From the NCBI RefSeq assembly GCF_003999875.1, contig NZ_RQVJ01000002.1, forward strand, positions 62,001 through 126,000: 64,000 bases of DNA, given 5' to 3'. Origin of the DNA: Veillonella sp. 3310. Lineage in GTDB: Bacteria; Bacillota; Negativicutes; Veillonellales; Veillonellaceae. Of this stretch, positions 17,438 to 27,086 are shown in pieces. Positions within the stretch are counted from its first letter, which is position 1; each line of letters opens with the position of its first letter. Both the position numbers and the translations under genes were made by a program. Under the pieces are notes generated by a model that was given only the letters and a program-made list of their open reading frames with translations, was not told where the DNA came from and did no database searches.

Positions 17438-18636
17438 TGGATGCCCTACGTAGACTATCTGTGGATCAATGGATAGTCTATCTACTATACGGAGCAACGG
17501 TGTGTATTTCTTTGTTGCCCATAGGTGGTAATGTTCTTATTATCGTGGCGGGATTACTAGCGTTACTATTCGATAGACAACGTTTTACCGGAACCTTGCA
17601 TTGGCTGCAATGGGCAGTCTTGGGGTTTATTCTCTGGACAGGCATTTCCATTGTTAACTCTGCGAATGTCCCATGGTCGGCTATGAGTTGGCTCTATCAC
17701 ATAGGGATGTATGGCAGTATCTATTGGTTGATGACATATTATATGGATACTGAAAGACGACAGAAAACGTTTTTGTCCTTGTTTTGTATGACTGGATTCC
17801 TTGTCTGCTTAGGTGCTGGGTATCAATATTTTTATATGACTCCAGAGCATATCCATGAATGGGTAGATAATGTCCATTTTCCGGGACTTATGCGGCGCAT
17901 GTATGGAACATTGCAGAACCCTAATTTATTAGGAGAATACTTACTTTTTACCATTTCCATTGGTGGATTGGGCACCATGCAAGTGCTAAAAGCAAAAGAT
18001 TGGAATCGCTCAGCTATGATGGGTTTCGCCGTTGCAGTCATGTTATTGTGCTTAGTCCTTACCTATTCCCGTGGTATGTGGCTAAGTTTGGCAGTAGCTG
18101 TTTTTGTAGCCGGTATCTGTGTAGAGCGTAGGTTATTATATGCGTTATTAGCGGTTCCCTTAGTGTTATTCTTTTACCATGGAGAAGTGTCCAGTCGATT
18201 GTGGTCCCTTTTTAGTGGACAAGATACATCGGTTATGCTCCGGTGGGCACTGTGGGATAGTACTATGTACATGATAGAAGATTTTCCAATCTTCGGGATT
18301 GGTTGGGATACGTTTTGGCTGACTTATCCAGATTATAATTATTTCATCCAAGATCCAACGGTGATTATCTATCACGCTCATAATTTATATTTGCAAGTGG
18401 CAGCAGAAACAGGACCGATATCTTTATGCTTATTATTAGCAATTTTATTGGGACATAGCAGAAATGTGCAAAAACAAAAGCATCTATCTATTCCGTTCCG
18501 GTATGGTATGACCTTAATTACCGTAGTTGTTTTGGTAAGTGGTCTTTTTGATCATGCTTTATATAGCCAGCAAGTAAGCTTGGTACTATGGCAATTTTTG
18601 GGCTTTGCTATGAGTGTCATACGAAATAAAATATAA
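17437..18636 (+). CDS. O-antigen ligase/polymerase-like membrane protein
   Basis: The 399-residue protein has about ten hydrophobic segments, with the large external loop and following Wzy_C (O-antigen ligase) region: LVLTYSRGMWLSLAVAVFV and GIGWDTFWLTYPDYNYFI...HAHNLYLQVAAETGPISL. The SRG and HAHN-xYLQ patterns are typical of WaaL/Wzy-like proteins that transfer or polymerise glycans on lipid carriers at the periplasmic side. The start ATG at 17437 overlaps the folC stop, so translation is coupled. The specific glycan substrate is unknown; a diderm envelope is consistent. Confidence 0.82.
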   Translation: MDALRRLSVDQWIVYLLYGATVCISLLPIGGNVLIIVAGLLALLFDRQRFTGTLHWLQWAVLGFILWTGISIVNSANVPWSAMSWLYHIGMYGSIYWLMTYYMDTERRQKTFLSLFCMTGFLVCLGAGYQYFYMTPEHIHEWVDNVHFPGLMRRMYGTLQNPNLLGEYLLFTISIGGLGTMQVLKAKDWNRSAMMGFAVAVMLLCLVLTYSRGMWLSLAVAVFVAGICVERRLLYALLAVPLVLFFYHGEVSSRLWSLFSGQDTSVMLRWALWDSTMYMIEDFPIFGIGWDTFWLTYPDYNYFIQDPTVIIYHAHNLYLQVAAETGPISLCLLLAILLGHSRNVQKQKHLSIPFRYGMTLITVVVLVSGLFDHALYSQQVSLVLWQFLGFAMSVIRNKI

Positions 18637-18648
18637 TATATAAAACTG

Positions 18649-18690
18649 AAAGTATAGAGATTGTTATATGACTGTCTCTATACTTTTTGT
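18649..18690 (+). terminator. Terminator of the valS-folC-ligase operon
   Basis: AAAGTATAGAGA pairs with TCTCTATACTTT around a 14-base loop and is followed by TTG. The 430 bases after it are very AT-rich and I see no gene there. Confidence 0.8.
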
Positions 18691-19117
18691 ATTGTGGAGA
18701 CTATTGTATCTAAGCATGTATATGGTTTATAACATTATTTGTATAAGTCAATTTCTATAGATGATTATGAACATAAGCTTAACAATAATGAAAGATGATT
18801 TCTTACTAGTAAGGTTAAGAATTAAGAGAAGTATCATTACTCATATAGTTTTAAGTTAAGATATGAAACGGATTAAAGAATATAACGTGGGAAATAACAA
18901 AAAGTAATAAAAGCAAATAACTGTTAGTTATGAATAATATAACAGCTAGATATGCATAAACATAAATAGAGTTTATATATAAGAATTAAAATATCGAAAA
19001 AATTTGTACTATACCAATATTTATAGATATAGGTAGATAAAGGGTATAACAAAAAGTTATACTCGCATTAAATTTTCCTGTTCAGTATGCCTATTATGCA
19101 TATATTTACATATGTGG

Positions 19118-19146
19118 TTGACAATAACAAGAAAAATGAGTAGTAT
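19118..19146 (+). promoter_or_regulatory. Promoter of the succinate-propionate operon
   Basis: Consensus TTGACA at 19118-19123, exactly 17 bases, then TAGTAT at 19141-19146. This gives a leader of about 150 bases before the CoA-transferase gene. The leader contains an A/T-rich AAGAAATTCTTA-type inverted repeat near 19217 but no riboswitch that I recognise. Confidence 0.72.
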
Positions 19147-19305
19147 TTATGAGAATTAACAAATATCACACTTTGAGTAGATATTTAATCTAATATTTCT
19201 ATAAAGAATTTTTTAACTTAAGAAATTCTTAGTAGAAATAAAAAATGAAAAGTGTGTGAATGTTAGATAGCTGAATAAGTCATTCAAACTAAAGGAGATG
19301 GTAGT

Positions 19306-20814
19306 ATGATCGACATTTTAGATCGCGTGCAAGGCGCAGCGTTGCAAGCAAAAATTACTACAGCAGAAGAAGCAGCTAAATTGATTAATCCAGGAGACCA
19401 TGTAGGTATCAGTGGTTTTACACCATCTGGTTACCCTAAAGCAGTGCCATTGGCCCTTGCAAAACGCATGGAATCAGATCCTTTTCAAATTGATCTTTGG
19501 ACTGGTGCCTCAGTTGGTGATGAAGCAGACGGAGCGTTGACTCGTGTAAATGGTATTCGTCGTCGCTTCCCATATCAAACAAATAACGATACTCGTAAAG
19601 CTTTAAATAGCCAAAAAATTCGTTATATTGATATGCATCTTAGTCATATGGCGCAACAAATTCGTTATGGTTTCTTCGGTGACACTGACGTAGCTATCGT
19701 TGAAGCGGTTTGCATCCGTGAAGATGGTGGTATCGTTCCTAGTACATCCGTTGGTAACTCTCCAACATTTGTTAGCCAAGCTAAAAAAGTTATCGTAGAA
19801 GTAAACGTATCCCAACCAATGTCCTTGGTAGGTATGCATGATATCTATGAACCACAAGATCCTCCATACCGTGAGCCATTCCCAATCAAAGCGGCTGGCG
19901 ATCGTATCGGAACAGATTACATCCCATGTGACCCTGCGAAAATCGTAGCTATCGTTCCATGTGATGTGCCTGACACAACTCGTCCATTAGCACCAATCGA
20001 TGATGATGCAAAAGCGATGAGTCAACATTTGATTAATTTCTTCTTAGAAGAAGTTAAAGCAGGCCGTTTACCTGAAAACTTATTACCATTACAATCTGGT
20101 GTAGGTTCTGTAGCAAATGCTGTTGTGTCTGGCTTGGCTGAAGGTCCTTTCACAAACCTATCCATTTTCACAGAAGTTATTCAAGATGGTATGTTGGACT
20201 TAATTGATGCAGGTAAAGTAACAGACTGCTCTGGTACAGCATTGTCCCCATCTCCAGATGGATTGAAACGCTTCTACGCTAATATTGATAAATATAGCAA
20301 ACATATTCTTTTGCGTCCGCAAGAGATTTCCAATAACCCGGGCTTAGCTCGTAGACTTGGTGTTATCACTATGAATACAGCAATCGAATTCGATATCTTC
20401 GGTAATGTAAACTCTACTCATATCATGGGTAGCAAAATGATGAATGGTATCGGTGGTTCCGGGGACTTTACTCGAAATGGTTATATCTCCATTTTCTGTA
20501 CGAACTCTGTAGCAAAAGGCGGAGACATCAGTTCTATCGTTCCATTTGTATCTCACATTGACCATACAGAACATGATGTACAAGTATTCTGTACAGAACA
20601 AGGTATTGCCGATGTTCGTGGTTTGGCTCCAATTGAAAGAGCATACAAAATCATTGAAAACTGTGCTCACCCAGACTACAAACAAGAATTATTAGATTAC
20701 CTCGAAAGAGCTATTGAAAAGACAAATGGCGCCCATACACCTATCTTATTAGATGAAGCTCTTTCTTGGCATAAACGCTTCACTGAAACAGGAAGCATGA
20801 AAAAACAAGGTTAA
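19306..20814 (+). CDS. Succinate (propionyl-CoA:succinate) CoA-transferase
   Basis: Moves CoA from propionyl-CoA or acetyl-CoA to succinate, starting and closing the succinate-to-propionate cycle without ATP cost. The 502-residue protein belongs to the acetyl-CoA hydrolase/transferase (Ach1/Cat1) family: DHVGISGFTPSGYPKAVPLAL near the N-terminus, VGSVANAVVSGL, and FTEVIQDGMLDLID containing the catalytic glutamate, then GGSGDFTRNGYISIFC and TEHDVQVFCTEQGIADVRGL. AAAGGAG precedes the ATG. Its place as first gene of the mutase-decarboxylase operon supports succinate as acceptor; the preferred donor is inferred. Confidence 0.92.
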   Translation: MIDILDRVQGAALQAKITTAEEAAKLINPGDHVGISGFTPSGYPKAVPLALAKRMESDPFQIDLWTGASVGDEADGALTRVNGIRRRFPYQTNNDTRKALNSQKIRYIDMHLSHMAQQIRYGFFGDTDVAIVEAVCIREDGGIVPSTSVGNSPTFVSQAKKVIVEVNVSQPMSLVGMHDIYEPQDPPYREPFPIKAAGDRIGTDYIPCDPAKIVAIVPCDVPDTTRPLAPIDDDAKAMSQHLINFFLEEVKAGRLPENLLPLQSGVGSVANAVVSGLAEGPFTNLSIFTEVIQDGMLDLIDAGKVTDCSGTALSPSPDGLKRFYANIDKYSKHILLRPQEISNNPGLARRLGVITMNTAIEFDIFGNVNSTHIMGSKMMNGIGGSGDFTRNGYISIFCTNSVAKGGDISSIVPFVSHIDHTEHDVQVFCTEQGIADVRGLAPIERAYKIIENCAHPDYKQELLDYLERAIEKTNGAHTPILLDEALSWHKRFTETGSMKKQG

Positions 20815-20834
20815 TTTTTTAGGAGGATGATGAC

Positions 20835-22481
20835 ATGGCTAATGACAACTTAAAAGCCAAACTTGCTGAATACGAAGCAGCGTACGCTAAAAACTGTGAG
20901 AAAGTACCTGCACGTCAAAACTTACCAGAACAACCGGTATACACACCGCTTGATTTAGAAGGTTTTGATTATGAACGTGATCTTGGATTCCCAGGATTCT
21001 ATCCTTATACTCGTGGTGTACAACCTACTATGTACCGTGGCCGTTTCTGGACAATGCGTATGTATGCTGGTTTCGCAACTGCTGAAGAGTCCAATAAACG
21101 TTACCGTTACTTAATCGAGTCCGGTGCAACTGGTCTTTCTTGTGCATTCGACTTACCAACACAAATCGGTTATGACTCCGACGACGCTATGGCTGAAGGC
21201 GAAGTTGGTAAAGTAGGTGTTGCGATTGACTCCTTAAAAGATATGGAAATCTTGTTCCAAGGTATCGACTTAGGTAAAGTTTCCACTTCTATGACAATCA
21301 ATGCTCCTGCATCTGTACTTCTTGCTATGTACATTGCAGTTGCTGAAAAACAAGGTGTGCCTTCCACTGAACTTCGCGGTACAATTCAAAATGATATTTT
21401 GAAAGAGTACGCAGCTCGCGGAACTTACATCTTCCCTCCAAAACCATCCATGCGTTTGATCACTAATATTTTCGAATATTGCTCTCAATATGTGCCAAAA
21501 TGGAATACTATCTCCATCTCCGGTTACCATATTCGTGAAGCTGGTTCTACTGCTGCGCAAGAAATCGCTTTCACAATTGCTGATGGTATTGCATACATCG
21601 AAGCAGCTCTTAAAGCTGGCTTAGAAGTTGACGATTTCGCAGGTCGTTTATCCTTCTTCTGGAACGCACACAACAACGTATTAGAAGAAGTTGCGAAATT
21701 CCGTGCATCCCGTCGTCTATGGGCACATATCTTGAAAGAACGTTTTGGTGCTAAAAAACCTAAATCCATGATGTTACGTGTACATACTCAAACAGCTGGT
21801 TCCATGTTGACTGCACAACAAGTTGACAACAACATCGTTCGTGTTGCTCTTCAAACTGCAGCTGCTGTAATGGGTGGTACTCAATCCTTACATACTAACT
21901 CTCGTGACGAAGCATTGGCTCTTCCAACTGAAGCATCTGTACAAATCGCTCTTCGTACTCAACAAATCGTTGCTTACGAATCCGGTTTAGCTGACGTAGT
22001 TGACCCATTGGGCGGTTCCTACTATGTAGAAGCTATGACTAATGCTATTTACGAAGAAGCTAAAGCATACATCCAAAAAATCGATGAAATGGGTGGCGCT
22101 GTTGAAGCTATCGAAAAAGGTTACATCCAAAAAGAAATCCAAGAGTCTGCTTATAAATGGCAAATGGAAGTGGAATCTGGCCTTCGTACAATCGTAGGTG
22201 TTAACAAATTCCAAGTAGAAGAAAAACCAGTTGAAGGTCTTCTTCGTATCGATGCTTCTGTAGGTATCAACCAATCCAAGAAAACACAACAAGTTCGTGC
22301 AGACCGCGATCAAACAGCAGTTGATGCAGCATTAGCAGCATTAAAAGCTGGTGCAGAAGATGAATCTGTAAACTTGATGCCATTAATCTTGGCTGCCGTT
22401 AAAACATATGCTACATTAGGTGAAATTTGTAACGTATTGCGCGGCGTATTCGGTGAATACCAAGCTCATTCCACACTATAA
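20835..22481 (+). CDS. Methylmalonyl-CoA mutase, large subunit (split type)
   Basis: Catalytic TIM-barrel subunit that converts succinyl-CoA to methylmalonyl-CoA. The 548-residue protein contains [58 protein letters not shown] and [10 protein letters not shown], the substrate-binding signatures of this family, but it has no cobalamin-binding domain. That domain is the separate gene that follows. This split form is like archaeal and some bacterial mutases. AGGAGGATGATG lies before the ATG, 20 bases after the CoA-transferase. The cluster at 37741-42099 is a separate mutase with fused domain. Confidence 0.94.
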   Translation: MANDNLKAKLAEYEAAYAKNCEKVPARQNLPEQPVYTPLDLEGFDYERDLGFPGFYPYTRGVQPTMYRGRFWTMRMYAGFATAEESNKRYRYLIESGATGLSCAFDLPTQIGYDSDDAMAEGEVGKVGVAIDSLKDMEILFQGIDLGKVSTSMTINAPASVLLAMYIAVAEKQGVPSTELRGTIQNDILKEYAARGTYIFPPKPSMRLITNIFEYCSQYVPKWNTISISGYHIREAGSTAAQEIAFTIADGIAYIEAALKAGLEVDDFAGRLSFFWNAHNNVLEEVAKFRASRRLWAHILKERFGAKKPKSMMLRVHTQTAGSMLTAQQVDNNIVRVALQTAAAVMGGTQSLHTNSRDEALALPTEASVQIALRTQQIVAYESGLADVVDPLGGSYYVEAMTNAIYEEAKAYIQKIDEMGGAVEAIEKGYIQKEIQESAYKWQMEVESGLRTIVGVNKFQVEEKPVEGLLRIDASVGINQSKKTQQVRADRDQTAVDAALAALKAGAEDESVNLMPLILAAVKTYATLGEICNVLRGVFGEYQAHSTL

Positions 22482-22511
22482 TTAATCGAACCTATTTGGA
22501 GGTATAACATC

Positions 22512-22907
22512 ATGGCAGAAAAACGTATCAGAGTAATCGTAGCAAAACCAGGTCTTGATGGTCATGACCGTGGTGCAAAAGTAGTAGCACGCGCACTTCG
22601 CGATGCTGGTTTCGAAGTTATCTACACAGGTCTTCGTCAAACTCCAGAACAAATCGTTGAAGCAGCTCTTTCTGAAGACGTTAACGTAGTTGCGTTATCT
22701 CTTCTTTCTGGCGCACACAACACATTGTTCCCTAAAATCGTTGAAATGCTAAAAGAAAAAGGCATGGGCGATGTATTAGTAGTTGGTGGAGGTGTTATTC
22801 CTGACGCTGATATCCCTGGCTTAAAAGCAGCTGGCGTATCCGCAGTATTCACACCAGGCACTCCAACAGCTGATGTAATTGAATTCATCAAAGCTAACGT
22901 AAAATAA
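22512..22907 (+). CDS. Methylmalonyl-CoA mutase, small cobalamin-binding subunit
   Basis: The 131-residue B12-binding Rossmann domain holds the corrinoid for the preceding large subunit. The DxHxxG motif is [10 protein letters not shown] with Asp16, His18 (the lower axial cobalt ligand) and Gly21. The SLLSG and [11 protein letters not shown] segments that wrap the nucleotide tail are present. It has the usual length of free-standing domains of this kind. TTGGAGG is 9 bases before the ATG. An intercistronic hairpin follows, before meaB. Confidence 0.94.
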   Translation: MAEKRIRVIVAKPGLDGHDRGAKVVARALRDAGFEVIYTGLRQTPEQIVEAALSEDVNVVALSLLSGAHNTLFPKIVEMLKEKGMGDVLVVGGGVIPDADIPGLKAAGVSAVFTPGTPTADVIEFIKANVK

Positions 22908-22916
22908 TATACTTGA

Positions 22917-22948
22917 GCTAGGCTCGGGCATCTATGTTCGAGCCTAGA
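22917..22948 (+). other. Intercistronic hairpin between mutase small subunit and meaB
   Basis: CTAGGCTCG at 22918-22926 pairs perfectly with CGAGCCTAG at 22939-22947. There is no T-run, so it more likely affects mRNA stability or relative expression than termination. Confidence 0.6.
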
Positions 22949-22975
22949 CGTATATATAATTGGGACGGTGACAAT

Positions 22976-23917
22976 ATGGATTTAATCAAAGAACTATTAG
23001 AAGGTTCTCGTCTTGCTTTGGCACGGTCGATCACGGCTGTAGAAAATGAATACGATAATGCGATCGATATTATGAAAGCTATTTATCCACGTACTGGTAA
23101 AGCTCGTATCTTGGGTATCACAGGTGCTCCAGGAGCTGGTAAAAGTACATTGACAGATAAAGTGGTTAAGCATTATCTAGAACAAGGTAAGAGGATCGGC
23201 ATCGTTGCTGTTGACCCAACCAGTCCATTCTCAGGCGGCGCTATTTTAGGTGACCGTATTCGGATGAATGATTTGACATTAAATGAAAATGTATTTATCC
23301 GTAGTATGGGGACACGTGGTAGCCTAGGTGGATTATCTAAAAAAACAGCAGATGTTGTTAAATTAATGGATGCATTTGGCATGGATCTTGTTATCATCGA
23401 AACTGTAGGTGTTGGACAATCAGAAGTAGATATCGTTAAAAATGCAGATACTACATTGGTTGTATTAGTACCAGGTTTAGGTGATGATATCCAAGCTATC
23501 AAAGCAGGTATTTTAGAGATTGGTGATGTATTCGCTATCAATAAAGCAGACCGCGATGGCTGTGATAAGCTTAATGTTGAAATTGAAATGATGCTAGACC
23601 TAGATTCTCGTGAACTTGATTGGAGACCACCAATTAAGAGAACTATCGCTAGTAAAGATGAAGGTGTTGATGAATTAGTGGAAGCACTAGATGAACACTT
23701 TGAATATCTTGAAGATAGTGGAGAATTAGCAACTCGTCGTGCAGAACGTACTCACGATGAGCTCGTAGCGATGATTAATGAACAAATCATGCGCTATGTT
23801 CACGAACATGTTGTAGAAAGTGATGCTTTCAAACAAGATGTAGCAGCTGTTAATAATAGAACTAACGACCCTTATAGTGTTGTTAACTCGGTATTGGAAA
23901 AGTCATTAAAAAGATAA
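22976..23917 (+). CDS. meaB: MeaB-type G-protein chaperone of methylmalonyl-CoA mutase (copy 1)
   Basis: GTPase that protects and reloads the adenosylcobalamin mutase. The 313-residue protein has the Walker A GITGAPGAGKSTLTDK, the switch region DPTSPFSGGAILGDRIRM, the VIIETVGVGQSEVDI Walker B segment, and the NKADRDG base-recognition motif, ending in a dimerisation arm. The ATG at 22976 is chosen because the frame upstream runs through the intercistronic hairpin; the ribosome site (GGGACGGTGA) is weak. A second, longer MeaB is at 42227. Confidence 0.92.
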   Translation: MDLIKELLEGSRLALARSITAVENEYDNAIDIMKAIYPRTGKARILGITGAPGAGKSTLTDKVVKHYLEQGKRIGIVAVDPTSPFSGGAILGDRIRMNDLTLNENVFIRSMGTRGSLGGLSKKTADVVKLMDAFGMDLVIIETVGVGQSEVDIVKNADTTLVVLVPGLGDDIQAIKAGILEIGDVFAINKADRDGCDKLNVEIEMMLDLDSRELDWRPPIKRTIASKDEGVDELVEALDEHFEYLEDSGELATRRAERTHDELVAMINEQIMRYVHEHVVESDAFKQDVAAVNNRTNDPYSVVNSVLEKSLKR

Positions 23918-24018
23918 TAAAAAGAATGATAAAAATCTAATATCGTGGTATCATATAAGTAATCGAAGGATGATAAAAATCACTTTCGAGTTGCAGCTCA
24001 TTTGAAAGGAGAGTTATT

Positions 24019-24441
24019 ATGGCATTCAAAGTATTACAAGTAGACCACATCGGTATCGGTGTATCTGACTTAGCAGCAACAAAAGAATTTTATAAAAACG
24101 CACTTGGTATGGAACATCTACCAGAAGATGAAGTGGTTGAAGAACAAAAAGTAAAAGTAAGCTTCTTCCCTTGCGGTGATGCTGAACTTGAGTTCTTAGA
24201 ATCTACAACTCCAGATGGCCCTATCGGTCGTTTTATCGAAAAAAATGGTGGCCGTAATGGTATCCAACACGTAGCACTTCGCGTTGATGACATCAAAGCA
24301 GCTATCGCTGATTTAAAAGCAAAAGGTGTTCAATTAATCGACGAAGAACCTCGCTATGGTGCTGGTGGATCTGCAATTGCATTCCTTCATCCAAAAGCTA
24401 CTGGCGGTGTTTTATTAGAACTTTGCCAACGCATGAAATAA
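24019..24441 (+). CDS. mce: Methylmalonyl-CoA epimerase
   Basis: Interconverts the (R)- and (S)-epimers so that the mutase product can be used by the decarboxylase. The 140-residue glyoxalase-fold protein has the repeated beta-alpha-beta pattern with metal ligands: VDHIGIGVSDLAATKEFY (His), EFLESTTPDGPIGRFI (Glu region), NGIQHVALRVDDI (His), and GVLLELCQR (Glu). AAAGGAGAG precedes the ATG. It sits in order between meaB and the decarboxylase genes. Confidence 0.94.
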   Translation: MAFKVLQVDHIGIGVSDLAATKEFYKNALGMEHLPEDEVVEEQKVKVSFFPCGDAELEFLESTTPDGPIGRFIEKNGGRNGIQHVALRVDDIKAAIADLKAKGVQLIDEEPRYGAGGSAIAFLHPKATGGVLLELCQRMK

Positions 24442-24477
24442 TAGACTATATCCGTAATTATTCTATGGAGGTGTAAA

Positions 24478-26007
24478 ATGGCAACAGTTCAGGAAAAAAT
24501 TGAATTATTGCATAAAAAGCTGTCCACTGTAAAACAAGGTGGCGGTGAAAAACGCGTAGAAAAACAACACGCGAACGGTAAATATACAGCTCGTGAACGT
24601 ATTGAAAAATTATTCGACGATAATAGCTTCGTTGAATTGGATCAATTCGTTAAACATCGTTGTGTGAACTTTGGTCAAGAGAAAAAAGAATTACCAGGTG
24701 AAGGCGTAGTGACTGGTTACGGTACTATTGACGGACGTTTGGTATTTGCTTTTGCTCAAGATTTCACAGTAGAAGGTGGCTCCCTTGGGGAAATGCACGC
24801 TGCTAAAATCGTTAAAGCACAACGTATGGCAATGAAAATGGGCGCTCCTATTATCGGTATCAATGACTCCGGTGGAGCTCGTATTCAAGAAGCAGTAGAC
24901 GCATTAGCTGGCTACGGTAAAATCTTCTTTGAAAACACTAACGCTTCTGGCGTTATCCCACAAATTTCTGTTATCATGGGACCATGTGCAGGCGGTGCTG
25001 TATATTCTCCAGCATTAACTGACTTCATTTACATGGTTAAAAATACATCTCAAATGTTCATCACTGGTCCAGCTGTTATCAAATCTGTAACAGCAGAAGA
25101 AGTAACAGCAGAAGACCTTGGTGGTGCAATGGCTCATAACAGTGTATCTGGTGTAGCTCACTTTGCAACAGAAAACGAAGATGATTGCTTAGCACAAATT
25201 CGTTACTTGTTGAGCTTCTTACCAAGCAACAACATGGAAGACACTCCATTAGTTGACACTGGTGATGACCCAGCTCGTGAAGATGAAGGTTTAAATACTT
25301 TACTTCCAGACAATCCAAATATGCCTTATGACATGTTCGATGTTATCCGTGCAACAGTCGATAATGGTGAATACTATGAAGTACAACCACACTATGCACA
25401 AAATATTATTACATGTTTCGCACGTTTTGCTGGACAAAGCGTAGGTATCATTGCTAACCAACCACGCGTAATGGCAGGTTGCTTAGACATCAATGCATCC
25501 GACAAATCTTCCCGCTTTATCCGTTTCTGTGATGCTTTCAACATCCCTGTTGTAAACTTCGTTGACGTACCGGGCTTCCTACCGGGCACAAACCAAGAAT
25601 GGGGTGGCATTATTCGTCACGGTGCGAAAATGTTATATGCTTACTCTGAAGCAACAGTACCTAAAATTACTGTTATCACTCGTAAAGCATATGGTGGATC
25701 TTACCTTGCAATGTGTTCCCAAGATTTGGGTGCAGACCAAGTGTATGCATGGCCTACATCTGAAATCGCTGTAATGGGACCTGCTGGTGCAGCTAACATC
25801 ATTTTCAAACGCGATGAAGATAAAGATGAAAAAACAGCTAAATATGTAGAAGAGTTCGCAACTCCATACAAAGCTGCTGAACGTGGATTCGTTGACGTAG
25901 TAATTGAACCTAAACATACTCGTCCTGCTATCATCAATGCATTAGCAATGTTGGCAAGTAAACGCGAAACCCGTGCTCCGAAAAAACACGGTAATATCCC
26001 TCTATAA
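24478..26007 (+). CDS. mmdA: Methylmalonyl-CoA decarboxylase alpha subunit (carboxyltransferase)
   Basis: Transfers the carboxyl group of (S)-methylmalonyl-CoA to the biotin of MmdC. The 509-residue protein is a two-domain acyl-CoA carboxyltransferase. The N half has GGGEKRVEKQHANGKYTARERIE, GSLGEMHAAKI, INDSGGARIQEAVDALAGYG and GPCAGGAVYSPALTDF. The C half has NIPVVNFVDVPGFLPGTNQE and TRKAYGGSYLAMCSQDLGAD. GGAGG is 8 bases before the ATG. The order mmdA-D-E-C-B that follows is that described for Veillonella parvula. Confidence 0.96.
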   Translation: MATVQEKIELLHKKLSTVKQGGGEKRVEKQHANGKYTARERIEKLFDDNSFVELDQFVKHRCVNFGQEKKELPGEGVVTGYGTIDGRLVFAFAQDFTVEGGSLGEMHAAKIVKAQRMAMKMGAPIIGINDSGGARIQEAVDALAGYGKIFFENTNASGVIPQISVIMGPCAGGAVYSPALTDFIYMVKNTSQMFITGPAVIKSVTAEEVTAEDLGGAMAHNSVSGVAHFATENEDDCLAQIRYLLSFLPSNNMEDTPLVDTGDDPAREDEGLNTLLPDNPNMPYDMFDVIRATVDNGEYYEVQPHYAQNIITCFARFAGQSVGIIANQPRVMAGCLDINASDKSSRFIRFCDAFNIPVVNFVDVPGFLPGTNQEWGGIIRHGAKMLYAYSEATVPKITVITRKAYGGSYLAMCSQDLGADQVYAWPTSEIAVMGPAGAANIIFKRDEDKDEKTAKYVEEFATPYKAAERGFVDVVIEPKHTRPAIINALAMLASKRETRAPKKHGNIPL

Positions 26008-26087
26008 GATATTAGGTAGAGGCATACTACACACTTTGCTTCTTGCATGATTCTACTATCATGGTTCTCTATTAATGAGGTGAAAGT

Positions 26088-26411
26088 ATGACAGATAATC
26101 CGTGGCTAATTATGGCCATCAATATGACAATTGTATTCGCCGTTCTAATTTTATTAGGCGTGCTTATGCATATTATTTATCTAGTAGATCCTACAAAAAA
26201 AAAGTCAACTAAGGCTGAGGTAGCAGAGGTATCATCAGCCACAGCTCCTAGTGCGGTAACTACTACTAATCATGATGAAGTGGTTGCAGCCATCGTGGCA
26301 GCAGTATGTGCGATGGGATATTCCAAATCACAAATTGCTTCCGTAAGACCGATTGTGAGCACAGGTTGGAAATTGGACGGTAGACTGCTAGGTAGGAATG
26401 TAACCAGATAG
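26088..26411 (+). CDS. mmdD: Methylmalonyl-CoA decarboxylase delta subunit
   Basis: Small membrane-anchored subunit needed for assembly of the decarboxylase complex. The 107-residue protein has one N-terminal membrane helix (about 10-30, MAINMTIVFAVLILLGVLMHIIYLV), a charged and Ala/Thr-rich linker, and a C-terminal segment (about 63-103) that repeats almost entirely in the next gene mmdE. GAGGTGAAA lies just before the ATG. It is like OadG-family delta subunits. Confidence 0.93.
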   Translation: MTDNPWLIMAINMTIVFAVLILLGVLMHIIYLVDPTKKKSTKAEVAEVSSATAPSAVTTTNHDEVVAAIVAAVCAMGYSKSQIASVRPIVSTGWKLDGRLLGRNVTR

Positions 26412-26427
26412 TTTGGAGGAGAACTTA

Positions 26428-26592
26428 ATGAATAAGACTACCAACGCACAAGCTGCTAACAAAGAAACAGAAGTTGTAGCAGCTATTGTCAGTGCTATCG
26501 TTGCTATGGGCTATTCGCAAAACCAAATTGCATCCATTCGCCCTGTAGTGTCTAATTCTTGGCGACTAGCTAGTCGTTTACAGGCCCTATAA
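26428..26592 (+). CDS. mmdE: Methylmalonyl-CoA decarboxylase epsilon subunit (54 aa)
   Basis: Very short gene: 54 codons from ATG at 26428 to TAA at 26590-26592. TTGGAGGAG lies about 8 bases upstream, 16 bases after the mmdD stop. The product matches the C-terminal part of MmdD: EVVAAIVSAIVAMGYSQNQI here against EVVAAIVAAVCAMGYSKSQI in MmdD, and IRPVVSNSWRLASRL against VRPIVSTGWKLDGRL. In V. parvula, MmdE of about this size stabilises the complex. It has no membrane helix. Confidence 0.92.
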   Translation: MNKTTNAQAANKETEVVAAIVSAIVAMGYSQNQIASIRPVVSNSWRLASRLQAL

Positions 26593-26652
26593 GCTAATCT
26601 AAAGCTTATGAAAAAGTTTCATTACAAATAGGTAATTCAGGAGGAAGTTATA

Positions 26653-27030
26653 ATGAAAAAGTTCAATGTTACAGTAAACGGTACAGTTTATGAAGTAGAA
26701 GTAAATGAAGTTGGTGGCGCAGCTCCAGTGGCAGCAGCACCTAAAGCAGCAGCTCCAGCTCCTAAAGCAGCTCCAGCAGCAGCTCCAGCAGCGGCAGCAG
26801 CTCCAGTACCAGCAGGTGCAGAAACAGTAAAATGCCCAATGCCAGGTAAAATCTTATCCGTAGCAGTTACAGCTGGCCAAGCAGTTAAAAAAGGCGATCT
26901 TCTTTGCATCTTAGAAGCTATGAAAATGCAAAACGAAATCTACGCTCCACATGATGCAACAGTAGCTGAAGTTCGTGTAGCAGCTAACCAAACTGTAGCA
27001 ACTGGCGACGCTTTAGTTGTTTTAGGCTAA
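26653..27030 (+). CDS. mmdC: Methylmalonyl-CoA decarboxylase gamma subunit (biotin carrier)
   Basis: Carries the biotin that shuttles CO2 between MmdA and the MmdB pump. The 125-residue protein has a short N-terminal beta segment, an Ala/Pro-rich flexible linker (about 23-56), and a biotinyl domain ending at residue 125. The biotin attachment site is EAMKMQN with Lys91. AGGAGG is 6 bases before the ATG. The linker is coded by a GCAGCTCCAGCA-like repeat. Confidence 0.96.
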   Translation: MKKFNVTVNGTVYEVEVNEVGGAAPVAAAPKAAAPAPKAAPAAAPAAAAAPVPAGAETVKCPMPGKILSVAVTAGQAVKKGDLLCILEAMKMQNEIYAPHDATVAEVRVAANQTVATGDALVVLG

Positions 27031-27086
27031 TCATAACTTTATACTGCTTAAACTAAACCCTTCTATTACTAAAGGAGGAACTCCAT

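Noticed and set aside
18690-19117. Riboswitch or gene in the long gap before the CoA-transferase operon
   Set aside because: The stretch is very AT-rich with only short A/T inverted repeats; no conserved aptamer blocks or frame with a ribosome site were found.
26688-26909. Ala-rich minus-strand frame over mmdC
   Set aside because: It is an artefact of the Ala/Pro-coding linker of the biotin carrier on the other strand.
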